From the NCBI GenBank assembly GCA_002501655.1, contig DANY01000028.1, positions 72,191 to 136,190 of the forward strand: DNA of 64,000 nt. The letters are read 5' to 3'. Below, in pieces: positions 35,857 to 44,258 of this stretch; the first letter of the stretch is position 1, and every line of letters begins with the position of its first letter. Position numbers and translations under genes: made by a program. The notes beneath the pieces were generated by a model. It was not told the origin of the DNA and did not search any database. It saw only the letters and a program-made list of their open reading frames with translations. This DNA is from Methanoculleus sp. UBA303. GTDB lineage: Archaea; Halobacteriota; Methanomicrobia; Methanomicrobiales; Methanoculleaceae.

Positions 35857-36308
35857 TTAAACTGTTCTGATTTACAAATTTTGTGTGTTAATGAGATATT
35901 GGTTTAATCCAGACCTTCAAATATGTTACTTTTACAAATCCAATTTGTTAACTATGTAAAGATGACTTTTGATCCTATCTTGCCTCCACGTTAACTCCCG
36001 TCGTCCTCCGAATTATCAGCCGCAAGTCGGCTGAAGTCAGCGGAGGAGGGTATTCGCGGAAATATCTGGAGGAAAGGGATCGGTGCCGGGTGCAATCGGG
36101 GGGAAGCCCTTCAAGCCCATAAGCGGGCGCAGATCAAAGGTGGTTAACTCACGGCAGAGATAGATGGTGAACTATCCCGCCCTTTAGGGCGGGGCTTCCC
36201 GCTATGCCCCATCCGCCCCCGCAAGACGGATGGTCATCACCCGGCGGCTCCCACATACCCAAATTGCCGGAGATCTCCCAATGAGCGAAGATATCCGGGG
36301 TTACCGGC
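35857..36308. other. Promoter region and mobile-element-like hairpin
   Basis: The first 120 bases are A/T-rich and form the promoter region of the 1731-aa gene, with ACAAAT-3-ATTTGT at 35934-35948 followed by GTTAAC. From 36000 on the DNA is G+C-rich without a gene. It holds a GGTTAAC box (about 36141-36148) and the strong hairpin at 36176-36193. Confidence 0.5.
36176..36193. repeat. CCCGCCC-TTTA-GGGCGGG hairpin, possible IS200/IS605-type end
   Basis: Perfect 7-bp arms with a 4-base loop, followed by GCTTCCCGC. Similar CCCGCCC..GGGCGGGGCTTCC sequences are common at ends of IS200/IS605 (TnpB-type) elements in archaea. No transposase or TnpB gene is present here, so at most it is a solo end or remnant. 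It could also be a terminator-like or REP-like hairpin. Confidence 0.35.
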
Positions 36309-36609
36309 TCACCTGCCGCTGATCAGAAGGAGGACGAGGAAGAGACACGCAAGCGCAACTCCCATGAGAAGGTCGGGACGGCCCGGCTCCGGCGGTACAC
36401 CGCACTGCATGGCATCCGATACCTGTGTCGACCGGTTGAGCAGGGAGACCGTCGCCGGGATGAAGAGCGCGGAGAGGTTCTTCTAGTTCCGGGTGAAGGG
36501 GACGTCGTCGAACTCAAGCCCCCGGGAGCGCCGTCGTCGACCTGACGGCGTATCCAGGGGCGAAACGAGCGTTGCCCGGCATCCGGGCCACGTGGCCCCC
36601 GAACTCCAT
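36309..36609 (-). pseudogene. Deletion-scarred ECF remnant (third system copy): permuted-gene start joined to EcfT end
   Basis: One base past the IDDTD stop the minus strand has ATGGAGTTC (MEF), the same start as the copy-1 permuted-domain gene, which also directly follows its IDDTD gene. Within 60 bases this turns into RFAPGYAVRSTTAL, matching FSLGYALKSMTAL of EcfT. A short gap then leads to GLEFDDVPFTRN, an in-frame stop, and PATVSLLNRSTQVSDAMQC plus a last membrane helix ending LLISGR. So the permuted gene, S component, ATPase and most of EcfT have been deleted. The gene order before deletion matches copies 1 and 2. Confidence 0.8.
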
Positions 36610-36610
36610 A

Positions 36611-37324
36611 CTAGTCCCGTCTGACTTCCGTCAGCGTTCCGTCCCGTTCTTCCACGAAGAGGATGCTTCGCCCGTCGATCGGGCACGGCCGCGCGGGTTT
36701 ATCGGGGCGGGCCACCACCGTGCCTTCCGAGACTCTCCGCCCGTCAAGGGTCCAGGCCGCGTCGACCCCGGCAAGCAGGAGTTTGTCGATGGGGCAGAGT
36801 CCCCGGATATCCCGTATCGAACCTAACTGGAGGAACCGTCCGTCGTTCCGTGTCGCTGCGAGCCCGAGGCCCGCCATGGCCCCGATCACGCCGTCTTGTG
36901 TGCCGCCGAGACCTTTGAGCCGGATCTTTAAGTTCTTCGCGAGCGTGCGTGCCCGTTTCTGGGTGAGGACGATGCATTTCGCATCCTGCCCGAAGATGAT
37001 GAGCGGAGGTGCTATCTGCCCGGAGGAGGCGACGGCTAAACCGGGATCGCTTCCCTCGAAAAAATCCCCGAGCATAACTCCCTCCGAAACCTCAAAGATA
37101 TGGTCCATTGCGTCGCCTCCTTCGGCTTCCACGTGAATGACCGCGTTGCTGTTATGCGACGTGTAGGGGATGTCCGGGTGGACATACAGCTGGTGACGGG
37201 TCACGCCGAAGACGGGGTAGTCCTCTGCGAGGGTATCGGCGATAGAACGTGCAAGGCGCCCGGTTCCCCGCGGACCGGCCTTGATGTCGGTATCATCGAT
37301 GCTGACGTAGATCGTCTGGATCAA
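36611..37324 (-). CDS. TiaS-like 'IDDTD' protein (third copy, orphan)
   Basis: 237 residues from a TTG start at 37324. The frame stays open to 37546, but only the TTG start gives the N-terminus MIQTIYVSIDDTD that aligns with the two paralogues and gives a matching length. It has SIDDTD, TRHQLYVHPDIPYTSHNS, EGSDPG and GLGGTQDGVIGAMAGLG, so all motifs are intact although the neighbouring ECF genes are lost. A TTTTTAAATCC element about 28-38 bases upstream could be its TATA box, giving a very short leader. Survival as an intact gene suggests a use independent of the local transporter, perhaps serving the other two copies. It resembles the N-terminal half of TiaS without the RNA-binding tail. Confidence 0.78.
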   Translation of the reverse strand: MIQTIYVSIDDTDIKAGPRGTGRLARSIADTLAEDYPVFGVTRHQLYVHPDIPYTSHNSNAVIHVEAEGGDAMDHIFEVSEGVMLGDFFEGSDPGLAVASSGQIAPPLIIFGQDAKCIVLTQKRARTLAKNLKIRLKGLGGTQDGVIGAMAGLGLAATRNDGRFLQLGSIRDIRGLCPIDKLLLAGVDAAWTLDGRRVSEGTVVARPDKPARPCPIDGRSILFVEERDGTLTEVRRD

Positions 37325-37723
37325 CTCCCTGATAGCGTTGGATTTTGGGGATTTAAAAACCTGTTTGAATTTCTGCGGGATTAGCGGAGTTAGATTGATC
37401 TCTGGGGTTACGGATTTGATAGAGGTCTTAGGAACCAGTTCATATCCTCCAATTCCCCCGGGTCCGCCGTCACGCAGCCGGGGAGTTCCTCTTCGGTCAT
37501 CCGTGCCCGGTTGCTCTCTTCCGCCGGGCGGGATATCCACGGGCATCCGCTCCGGGGCTGCCGGTTTTGGGCGGTCCCGCGTAAGGGTTCGCCGTCCTCC
37601 GGAGCAATCGTCCCGCAGCGCCTATAGGGCATGGTTCCTCATTATTATTATAAAAATCGTTGTAAGGCGTGGATTGTTAAATAAGAAAATTTAATTGCCC
37701 CGGGTACGACCTACGTATGATGA

Positions 37724-37873
37724 ATGAAAAACCAGCGTACCGTCGCCGGGAACGGCAGATCGCTGCAGGGCTGCTGCCCCGTCGCCCTGGCGGCCGACGA
37801 TATCCCGCCGGGCCAGAGCCCGGGAAAGAGCGATATCAATCTCATACTGCAGGGGGCCGGTGATCCCGCATGA
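37724..37873 (+). CDS. Possible 49-aa leader or small protein coupled to the ABC gene
   Basis: ORF from ATG at 37724, MKNQRTVAGNGRSL..., with GCCPVALAADD in the middle and a stop (TGA) overlapping the ATG of the ABC ATPase at 37870. It follows an A/T-rich promoter-like region (37640-37700) with TTGTTAAAT. The ribosome site is weak. The overlap and position suggest it is translated; its function is unknown. A leader peptide is the alternative. Confidence 0.45.
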   Translation: MKNQRTVAGNGRSLQGCCPVALAADDIPPGQSPGKSDINLILQGAGDPA

Positions 37874-38652
37874 CGTCCGATTCGATAACTTCGATCACCG
37901 TCCTGCCCGGGCGGGCAAAAGACGGCGGACAGGAGACGTTTGACGAGATCGCCATCCGTCCCGGAGACACCATATCCATCGTGGGGCCGACGGGGTCGGG
38001 GAAGACCGCGTTCATCAACGACATCGAGGTCTTTGCCCGGGGCGACACGATCACCGGGAGAACCATCCTCCTCAACGGCGAGCTCCCACCGGACGATACG
38101 GTCCGCGACCCCGCCCAGAAGCCGATCGCGTTGATCACCCAGAATACGAAATGTTTTGCCGATCTCACGGTCCGCGAGTTCCTAGAGATGCACGCCAGGG
38201 CACGCAGGATCGGGGACGATTCGCGGGTGAAGAGCACGATCTCACTCGCCAATGAGTTCACCGGCGAGAAGATCGGCGGTTCCATGCGGATCACCGCCCT
38301 CTCCGGCGGCCAGACCCGGTCGCTTCTCATCGCCGACGCCATCGTGATCAGCAGCGCCCCGATCATCCTCCTCGACGAGGTGGAGAGCGGTGGCATATTC
38401 AAGGAGAAGGTGACGGCATCCCTGAGGGATCACCGGAAAGCGGTTCTTTTCGTCACCCATGACCCGGTCCTCGCGCTTCTCGCCGACAGGAGGATCGTCA
38501 TGACAAACGGCGCCGTCGAAAAGGTCCTGGTGCCGAACGGGCGGGAGAAGGAGGTCCTTTTGCGCATCTCCACGATGGACAGGGAACTTTCGGCGTTTCG
38601 CGAGAGGATCCGGGCAGGAGAACTCCTCACCATACAGGAGGGAACCCGGTGA
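37870..38652 (+). CDS. Stand-alone ABC-type ATPase (metal-centre trio, gene 1)
   Basis: 260 residues, soluble. Walker A GPTGSGKT at 39-46, Q-loop ITQNTK, a proper signature LSGGQTRSLLIADA near 159 and Walker B IILLDEVESGG near 180, then FVTHDPVLAL with the switch His. No permease gene is near. Its N-terminal region reads IRPGDTISIVGPTGSGKT, which is echoed in the Fe-S protein two genes on. The 4-bp overlap with the HypB-like gene points to one complex. ABC ATPases without permeases are known as energy modules for cofactor or complex assembly; that role is inferred here. Confidence 0.85.
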   Translation: MTSDSITSITVLPGRAKDGGQETFDEIAIRPGDTISIVGPTGSGKTAFINDIEVFARGDTITGRTILLNGELPPDDTVRDPAQKPIALITQNTKCFADLTVREFLEMHARARRIGDDSRVKSTISLANEFTGEKIGGSMRITALSGGQTRSLLIADAIVISSAPIILLDEVESGGIFKEKVTASLRDHRKAVLFVTHDPVLALLADRRIVMTNGAVEKVLVPNGREKEVLLRISTMDRELSAFRERIRAGELLTIQEGTR

Positions 38653-39356
38653 GGCTTTTGATATTTGCCGGTCCTCCCAGCGCGGGTAAGACCACGGTGG
38701 TGCGCCAGGTCATCCGCCAGCTTGGGGACTCCGGCGGGATTGCGTTTTTGAAGATCGATGTGGTCAGGGCGTTCGAAGACGAGGAGATCGCCGCCGAGTT
38801 CGGCATCCCTGCCCGGAAAGTCTACTCGGGAGACGTCTGCCCGGACCATACCGCGATACTGGTCCTTCGCGATGCGATATCCTGGGCCGAAGACCTGGGG
38901 GCCGAGTACCTGATCGTGGAGAGCGCCGGGCTCTGCCTCCGGTGCACGCCCTACACCACGCAATCTCTCGGGGTCGTCGTTCTCTCCGCGGTCGGCGGGA
39001 CGAACAGCCCGCTCAAGATGGCCCCGATGATCGCACTTGCCGATATCGCCGTAGTAGCCAAGGTCGACCTGATATCGCAGGCGGAGAAAGAGGTCTTCAG
39101 GGAGCGGATCCGGGAGGTGGCACCTGCCGTCGACATCATCGAGACCAACGCGGTGCACGGTACCGGGCTCCGGTACCTGATGCATGCCATCCGCGATACT
39201 CCGGCGATCGTGTCCCCGGACGAGATTGTCCTCCGGGGGGTTCCCCCGCTCGGTGTATGCACGGTCTGTGCCGGTAAGAAGGAGATCGGGTGGCAGAACC
39301 ATTTCGGTATCCTGAAGACGCTCGATAACGCCGACGACCTGTACCGGGGGGAGTGA
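38649..39356 (+). CDS. HypB/UreG-like GTPase (metal-centre trio, gene 2)
   Basis: 235 residues of the SIMIBI G3E type. P-loop GPPSAGKTT near 7-15. VESAGLCLRCTPYT around 90-105 corresponds to the ENvGNLvCP region of HypB and brings a C-x2-C pair. G4-like AKVDL is near 138 and NAVHGTGL near 165. A C-terminal CTVCAGKKEIGWQNH adds another C-x2-C with a His. Such GTPases insert nickel or handle other metals in hydrogenase, urease or CODH maturation. The target here is unknown; the flanking ABC and Fe-S genes suggest a dedicated maturation complex. Confidence 0.82.
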   Translation: MRLLIFAGPPSAGKTTVVRQVIRQLGDSGGIAFLKIDVVRAFEDEEIAAEFGIPARKVYSGDVCPDHTAILVLRDAISWAEDLGAEYLIVESAGLCLRCTPYTTQSLGVVVLSAVGGTNSPLKMAPMIALADIAVVAKVDLISQAEKEVFRERIREVAPAVDIIETNAVHGTGLRYLMHAIRDTPAIVSPDEIVLRGVPPLGVCTVCAGKKEIGWQNHFGILKTLDNADDLYRGE

Positions 39357-39361
39357 GCCGA

Positions 39362-40207
39362 ATGGTCTGGATCCCTCCCGGCCGGAACTGCGGGGCGTGC
39401 GGGGTGAAGGATTGCAACGAGTTCATCGGTTACGCGAGGCTCGGGAAGAAAGACCTCAGGGACTGCCCGTACTACACGGGCCGTGCGCCTGTTCCCGAAC
39501 GGTATGCGGGACGGGATATCCGTGGATTCGATTACGACTTCGCGGTGGAGCCGTTCCCTGGGGAGCCGTCCGCGCGGCGGCACATCCAGCCGCTCCGCCC
39601 CGATATCATCGACCGGTGGGGCATAGGCCCCGGCGAGATCGTCATGGGGCGCCCGATCGAACCAAGCTGCCCTATCCAGCATGTCCTCCGCGTCATCTCG
39701 GCGGACCCGGTGACGGGTATCCTTACCTGCCACACGGTCGGCCCGGTTGTGGCCCGGAAGAGCGAAAACGTCCACGAGATCCGTGCATACCACGAGATCG
39801 GGTTTGAGGGAGTCGCCGTCACCGTCAAGCACGAACCGGTTGTCGGTTACAGGCAGCGGTTCCTGCCCTCAGGCTGCATGCGCCAGATGGTCCACTCGGG
39901 CGTCATCCAGATGGTGTTGAAGAAGTCTTTCGGGACGCATGTCCGGATCGAAGACCTCCAGATGCACGGCAAACGGGAGAAATTAAAAGACGTCACGATC
40001 CGTCCCGGCGACGCGGTATCCATACTGGGGGCGGCCGGCTCCAAGAAGACGGTCGTGATCGACGGCATCGAGGTCCGTAATACGGACGGCACGTTCATCG
40101 AACGCAACCTCTCCGATGAGACGGAGGACCACGGGCACGGGTGCGGGGGGCACAACCGGCGCGGCCGCCGGGCACGAGAGGAGCCCGACGACGAGGAGGC
40201 TCTTTGA
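39362..40207 (+). CDS. 4Fe-4S protein with degenerate P-loop and His-rich tail (metal-centre trio, gene 3)
   Basis: 281 residues from ATG at 39362, chosen because GGGGGGAG lies at the right distance; a GTG nine bases upstream is possible. Cys10, Cys13, Cys18 and Cys35 form a C-x2-C-x4-C-x16-C cluster like the 4Fe-4S domain of CODH/ACS corrinoid proteins. Residues about 210-240 read TIRPGDAVSILGAAGSKKT, a copy of the ABC protein's IRPGDTISIVGPTGSGKT with a damaged Walker A. The C-terminus HGHGCGGH followed by Arg- and Asp/Glu-rich residues could bind nickel. It is the last gene of the trio. It may be a scaffold or donor for a metal centre; this is inference. Confidence 0.8.
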   Translation: MVWIPPGRNCGACGVKDCNEFIGYARLGKKDLRDCPYYTGRAPVPERYAGRDIRGFDYDFAVEPFPGEPSARRHIQPLRPDIIDRWGIGPGEIVMGRPIEPSCPIQHVLRVISADPVTGILTCHTVGPVVARKSENVHEIRAYHEIGFEGVAVTVKHEPVVGYRQRFLPSGCMRQMVHSGVIQMVLKKSFGTHVRIEDLQMHGKREKLKDVTIRPGDAVSILGAAGSKKTVVIDGIEVRNTDGTFIERNLSDETEDHGHGCGGHNRRGRRAREEPDDEEAL

Positions 40208-40231
40208 GAAGATATTGCGGCACTCACCGGT

Positions 40232-40340
40232 ATGCCCGTGAAGAAGGTCATCGTCGGCCAGCAGGGAGTCCTGGATCGGCTCCTTGCTCTGCGTCGACGG
40301 GCACGTCCTCTTGGAGGGGGTGCAGTTGCCGGAAGGTCCT
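40232..40340 (+). pseudogene. MoxR remnant (third system copy)
   Basis: VKKVIVGQQGVLDRLL in one frame is followed, after a shift, by DGHVLLEGV in another. Together they match the MoxR N-terminus (TVIVGQQAVVDQVL...GGHALLEGVPG), stopping just before the Walker A motif. Nothing after this resembles the rest of MoxR. With the EcfT scar at 36309-36609 it shows that a full third MoxR/ECF locus once stood here, in the divergent layout of copy 2. Confidence 0.65.
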
Positions 40341-40818
40341 GTGCGGTGACCGATGGAGACCGGTCGACCCCCTGTTACTCTACGCAGGTGTGCCGCTCAT
40401 CCCGGCAGCGGTGGTCCCCGGGGGTCTTCGGCTGCGACCCGGTTACCCGGACTGCCGCCCCGGTGTACGGCTACCGTCATCAGGCGCGGCGGCCAGGCCC
40501 CTGTCGGACTGTCTGCGACAGATCGGTGTCAGGATCGAGCTCCGGGAAATTGCGGCCGACACCTCCCGGCATTCCGCCGGGTCATCTGCTACCGGAAGAC
40601 AAAAGAGAAGCCCCCTTCCTTCCGGGAGATCAGGGCATCCGTTCACCCGGGCGAAGGGACGGCTGACCGGTGCAATGCATCCAGAAATCTTCCGGATACG
40701 ACTGACTTCCCCGCAACACGGGCCGTGAACTGCGATACCTTGTTATCCTCTGGACGACCATACCGATCACAGTAGTCCCGGTTTGTTCCGCCTTTGACAC
40801 TACACAGGAGAATGTAGG
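40341..40818. other. Unassigned region after the MoxR remnant
   Basis: Several frames are open here, but none shows a family pattern or convincing start. One frame contains LLLYAGVPLIPAAVV and later IGVRIELREIAADT, which might be worn coding DNA. It probably represents decayed sequence of the former DUF58/VWA/BatD genes or other debris. No RNA gene is seen. Confidence 0.4.
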
Positions 40819-41106
40819 TTGTCCACCCCATATGTCGACCCGGTATCACCGTATCCCCACTGGCGGCGGATGATATATCACCTCCCGCGTCCGATGACCG
40901 AAGAGGACGTCGCCGCTTTTGTCCGGAATCAGGACCTGTATCGCAGGGAGACCGATGCGGGAGAGGTCCAGATCATCCACAAATTCGGCATCGTCGAGAT
41001 CAACTGCCTTACTGGTGAACGGACGATAGAGGTCTGGTTCGCTCCCGAGAAAAGTGCCGTCGCAGCAGCGTACGTCGACGCTCTCCTGGGCACGCGGTTC
41101 CCTTGA
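40819..41106 (+). CDS. Small hypothetical protein (95 aa)
   Basis: A 95-residue soluble acidic protein with a TTG start after a GGAGAATGTAGG ribosome region. It begins STPYVDPVSPYPHWRRM and contains RPMTEEDVAAFVRNQDLY, then a beta-type stretch IIHKFGIVEINCLTGERTIEVWF and a helical end. I do not recognise the family. The clean domain-like alternation of predicted helix and strand and the ribosome site favour a real gene. It is followed on the opposite strand by the TOBE gene. Confidence 0.6.
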   Translation: MSTPYVDPVSPYPHWRRMIYHLPRPMTEEDVAAFVRNQDLYRRETDAGEVQIIHKFGIVEINCLTGERTIEVWFAPEKSAVAAAYVDALLGTRFP

Positions 41107-41159
41107 GGCCCTGCCGACGTAAAAAGAGAGAGGGTTGCCCTGCCTGCGGTATGAACCGC

Positions 41160-41369
41160 TCAGTCCTTACCGATCACGACCTCGGAGGCTTTTATCAGGG
41201 CATAAACCTCCGATCCTTCTTTCAGGTTCATCTTTTCGGCCGAGTAGGTCGTGATGACCGAGACGATCTCGATTCCTCCGGGGAGGACGACCGTCACCTC
41301 GCTGTTCACGGGGCCTTTCTTGATCATCTTGAGAGTACCTTTCAGCTGGTTTCTCGAGCTCACTTCCAT
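41160..41369 (-). CDS. Mop/TOBE-domain molybdopterin-type oxyanion-binding protein
   Basis: 69 residues from ATG at 41369, preceded by a GGTGAT ribosome site; the frame extends upstream but without homology. SRNQLKGTLKMIKKGPVNSEVTV and the later ITTYSAEKMNLKEGSEVYALIKASEVVIG match the single TOBE (Mop) fold that binds molybdate or tungstate as an oligomer. Such proteins store or sense oxyanions in the cytoplasm. Methanogens need molybdenum or tungsten for formylmethanofuran dehydrogenase. No molybdate transporter is near. Confidence 0.9.
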   Translation of the reverse strand: MEVSSRNQLKGTLKMIKKGPVNSEVTVVLPGGIEIVSVITTYSAEKMNLKEGSEVYALIKASEVVIGKD

Positions 41370-41624
41370 ACAATCACCGATTTGAACGGTCTCAATACGG
41401 ACATAATAACCTTGTGGTGACTTTGCTGCGTCGCACAGCCCTCCCGGGGCCTCCTTCCGAACTACAGGTGCGCATCCAGCCGTCCGGGATCCGGGGGTCT
41501 TTGAACATTCCCTGCCGGTGCAGCCTGCGGCTCCCGCATGCCCCGGACCGCTGGCCGGCTCCACCCTCAACCGGGATCACGAGAATGGACTGAAGTCCGC
41601 CCGTAATCACAGAGGGATCGTTTC

Positions 41625-44258
41625 TCAAGACCTTCCTTCCAGCTGGAAATCGACGGCTGTATCGCCGTATACATCCCCGGCAAGCACAGTCACATCCCTA
41701 TTCTCGGAAAGAGTCCTGTTAAACATAACTCCGACGTCATAGGTTCCTATCGGGATATCCTCGAAAGTGTAGGGCGTCGCCTGGCCCGTATAGACATCCC
41801 TCAAATAAATCATGCAGCCGGAAGGGTTACTGGTAACCGCCAGTCTTCCTGTAGCGATTTCCTCGAGAACGAAGTGTTGAGCCATGTTGATTTCACGCCC
41901 GTCATCGATGAGGCGGACCTCCCTCTTCACAGGCAGGCAGCCGGGCTTCGTAACCGTGAGTTTATGATAGCCGTAACCGACATTGTCAAGTATGCAGGGC
42001 GTTTTGCAGCCGGTCCTGACGCCGTCGATGGAGATATCCGCATCACCCGGTACGCTTGTGACGTTGATCGTTCCGAATGCATCGGCCTTTTCAAGGACGA
42101 TAGACTCTCCTCCGTTGAGCGCGGGGAGCGTCCTGGAATAGTAGTGGTCCCCGTCGGTGTAGGTGAGATACCCCCCGGATAACCTGACCGTCACCTGCGA
42201 GGGCAGGCTGATATAGGGGGGCTCGCCGTTCAGACTGAAATTTCCGCCCCTGAACGCTTTTGAAGTGACGGACACAGACGCCTTAGGGCCGTCGACCTCC
42301 ACCAGGCTGAGATCGACGACGGTACTGCCTCCTGCGGGCACCAGGACGGTTCGCGACGCCGAACCTACCTTTTCTCGCCTTACCGTGATGGAATGGGTAC
42401 CCGCGTTCAGACCGTATATCAGGCGCGGTGTAGTATAGCCCGTATCTCTGCCGTCAACGGAGATACTCGAGCCCGACGGATTGGAGGTCACATAAACACT
42501 GCCAATCCTGGCTGCCTGGAGTGTATCCGGCTCCGGTGCGCCCTCACCATTGCTTTCGGCACGTACATCGGGAAGATCGGCAGCCGCTTCAGGAACGGGA
42601 GCAGAACCACCCGGGGAGCCGTTTTCATATCCCGGCGCTTCTTTCACCGGCTGCGGGGCGGAAGTGTCTGCACCCAGGAAGCCGGTAATCAGGGAGATGA
42701 GGAATTCCAGAAATCCCGCGTTTTGAGCCTGTGTTTTCTCCTCCGGGCATGCTCCGGCGCTTTCTACAGATAACTGGCCATTACCGCCGGCAGATAACTG
42801 ACCATTATCCCCGGCAGATGGCTGGCTGTTACCGCCGGCAGATAACTGACCATTACCCCCGGCAGGTTCATCGACGGCATCAATCTCCCCGCTCCCGGAT
42901 CCGGACAGTGCGAAGAAAACAACCGTTGCATTCGTATCGTCGACGACCACCTCACGTGAAACGGGATCATATCCGTCCCTGTCAAGAGAGATCGTATGGT
43001 TCCCCACTTCGATATCGTCGAACGTCCAGTTTGCATAGCATAACGTCTCATTGCCGTCGATCAAGATCCTGGCGCCCCGGACGTCAGAGAGGACTGTACA
43101 CGAGCCCTTCGCAAGAGTCATATTGAAATGCCGGGTGGTCACTTGCCTGCTCATCACGCGGATACCGGTACGTTCCAGAGGATCATACCCTGGTAGTTCC
43201 AGCCGGACGGTGTACTCCCCTTCCGGGATATCTACGAAAGAAGCATTTGTTACCTTACCGGTATTGACGTTGTCAAGGTAGACCGTTGCTCCAGCAGGAT
43301 CGCTCGTAACATTCAGGTTGCCGATTGCCGGAGCCCACGCATTGGTGTTTGCAGCGGTTCCGCTATCGCCATAATCGATGGCGGTCGACCCCCCGAATTC
43401 ACTGTTGCCGCCGGAAGAGCCGAGCAGTACCGAGTAGCCGCTCGCGCCGGTCCGCGCATTCTTGTCCGTCACCGTCCCGTCGATCTTGTTCGTCCATGCA
43501 ATGCCGTCCTTCACGGCATCCGCCCAGAGGGCATACCCGTACACGTTGAAGACCACGGTCTCGCCGTTGTAGCCCTCGATAGTGTAGTCGATTTTTGCCA
43601 TGCCGTTGTTGGTAAGGCCGGTAATCCCGCTGTTTCCGCCTAAGATGCCGACCCCCGTATCGACAAAGAAGATATAAAATTCATCCGAGGCGCTCTGCCC
43701 GCTCATTATGGAGTGCGCCTCCTCACCGGCGGGCTTCCAGCTCTGGGGGCCGTACTCCACGGAAGAAAGCCCGAACTTACTGTTTATCGAATCGGTAACG
43801 TATGTGATGTTTTCCTCATTCGGGGGCTGGTCTTTTAACCCTTCGGAGACCCACTGGTAACCGCTTGCCCGGAGATGCACCGTTAAATTCTCACTGATCG
43901 CCTTCTCCCCCCCATCGGGAACTTTGATAGCCACCATGAGAATTGCGCGGTCGAAATATCCTCTCCCGCCGGTGTCGGCGAGATAGAATGTCCCGGAACC
44001 GCTGGAAACAGACGTCACCTGTCCGTACGGATCGGAAGTGGTCGTCGTGATGTGCAACGCGTTGAGCCCTCCCCCCGCGTTCCTGAATCCCACATAGTAC
44101 CCTCCGCCGTTCGAAGTGGAGATGTCCATGTAATTATTGGTGCTGATGGGATTGGCGCTAAAATCCCATGCAGAAACCGGGTAAGGCATGCACAGCACTG
44201 CAACCGTGAGTACGATACAAAAATAAACAAAATTCGGATTCTTCGATTTTCCCTTCAT
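41625..44258 (-). CDS. Secreted surface protein: NALHIT/YGPQ domain plus PEGA repeats (877 aa)
   Basis: Signal peptide (about 10-31, FCIVLTVAVLCMPYPVSAW), one NALHIT/YGPQ domain (about 35-290; GGGLNALHIT, GSGTFYLADTGGRGYFD, VEYGPQSWKP, YIFFVDTGVG), then PEGA repeats (about 312-445), a low-complexity linker with four 8-residue repeats and acidic Pro-rich sequence, and further PEGA repeats to the end. The layout parallels the 1105-aa protein at the left of the window: both end in PEGA repeats without a membrane helix. It is encoded next to the second ECF locus. PEGA domains are thought to bind surface-layer or cell-wall polymers. Function of the first domain unknown. Confidence 0.88.
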   Translation of the reverse strand: MKGKSKNPNFVYFCIVLTVAVLCMPYPVSAWDFSANPISTNNYMDISTSNGGGYYVGFRNAGGGLNALHITTTTSDPYGQVTSVSSGSGTFYLADTGGRGYFDRAILMVAIKVPDGGEKAISENLTVHLRASGYQWVSEGLKDQPPNEENITYVTDSINSKFGLSSVEYGPQSWKPAGEEAHSIMSGQSASDEFYIFFVDTGVGILGGNSGITGLTNNGMAKIDYTIEGYNGETVVFNVYGYALWADAVKDGIAWTNKIDGTVTDKNARTGASGYSVLLGSSGGNSEFGGSTAIDYGDSGTAANTNAWAPAIGNLNVTSDPAGATVYLDNVNTGKVTNASFVDIPEGEYTVRLELPGYDPLERTGIRVMSRQVTTRHFNMTLAKGSCTVLSDVRGARILIDGNETLCYANWTFDDIEVGNHTISLDRDGYDPVSREVVVDDTNATVVFFALSGSGSGEIDAVDEPAGGNGQLSAGGNSQPSAGDNGQLSAGGNGQLSVESAGACPEEKTQAQNAGFLEFLISLITGFLGADTSAPQPVKEAPGYENGSPGGSAPVPEAAADLPDVRAESNGEGAPEPDTLQAARIGSVYVTSNPSGSSISVDGRDTGYTTPRLIYGLNAGTHSITVRREKVGSASRTVLVPAGGSTVVDLSLVEVDGPKASVSVTSKAFRGGNFSLNGEPPYISLPSQVTVRLSGGYLTYTDGDHYYSRTLPALNGGESIVLEKADAFGTINVTSVPGDADISIDGVRTGCKTPCILDNVGYGYHKLTVTKPGCLPVKREVRLIDDGREINMAQHFVLEEIATGRLAVTSNPSGCMIYLRDVYTGQATPYTFEDIPIGTYDVGVMFNRTLSENRDVTVLAGDVYGDTAVDFQLEGRS
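42767..42862 (-). repeat. Four 24-bp tandem repeats in the 877-aa gene
   Basis: Units begin at 42767, 42791, 42815 and 42839 and encode GGNGQLSA-type octapeptides. Units 2 and 4 are nearly identical; unit 3 is the most diverged. They form a flexible linker between PEGA blocks and are likely to vary in number between strains. Confidence 0.85.

Noticed and set aside
37325-37546. N-terminal extension of the orphan IDDTD protein
   Set aside because: The extra 74 residues have no counterpart in the two paralogues and include promoter-like A/T-rich DNA; the TTG at 37324 fits better.
42767-42862. 24-bp repeats as a possible CRISPR array
   Set aside because: Units are contiguous without spacers and encode an octapeptide linker.
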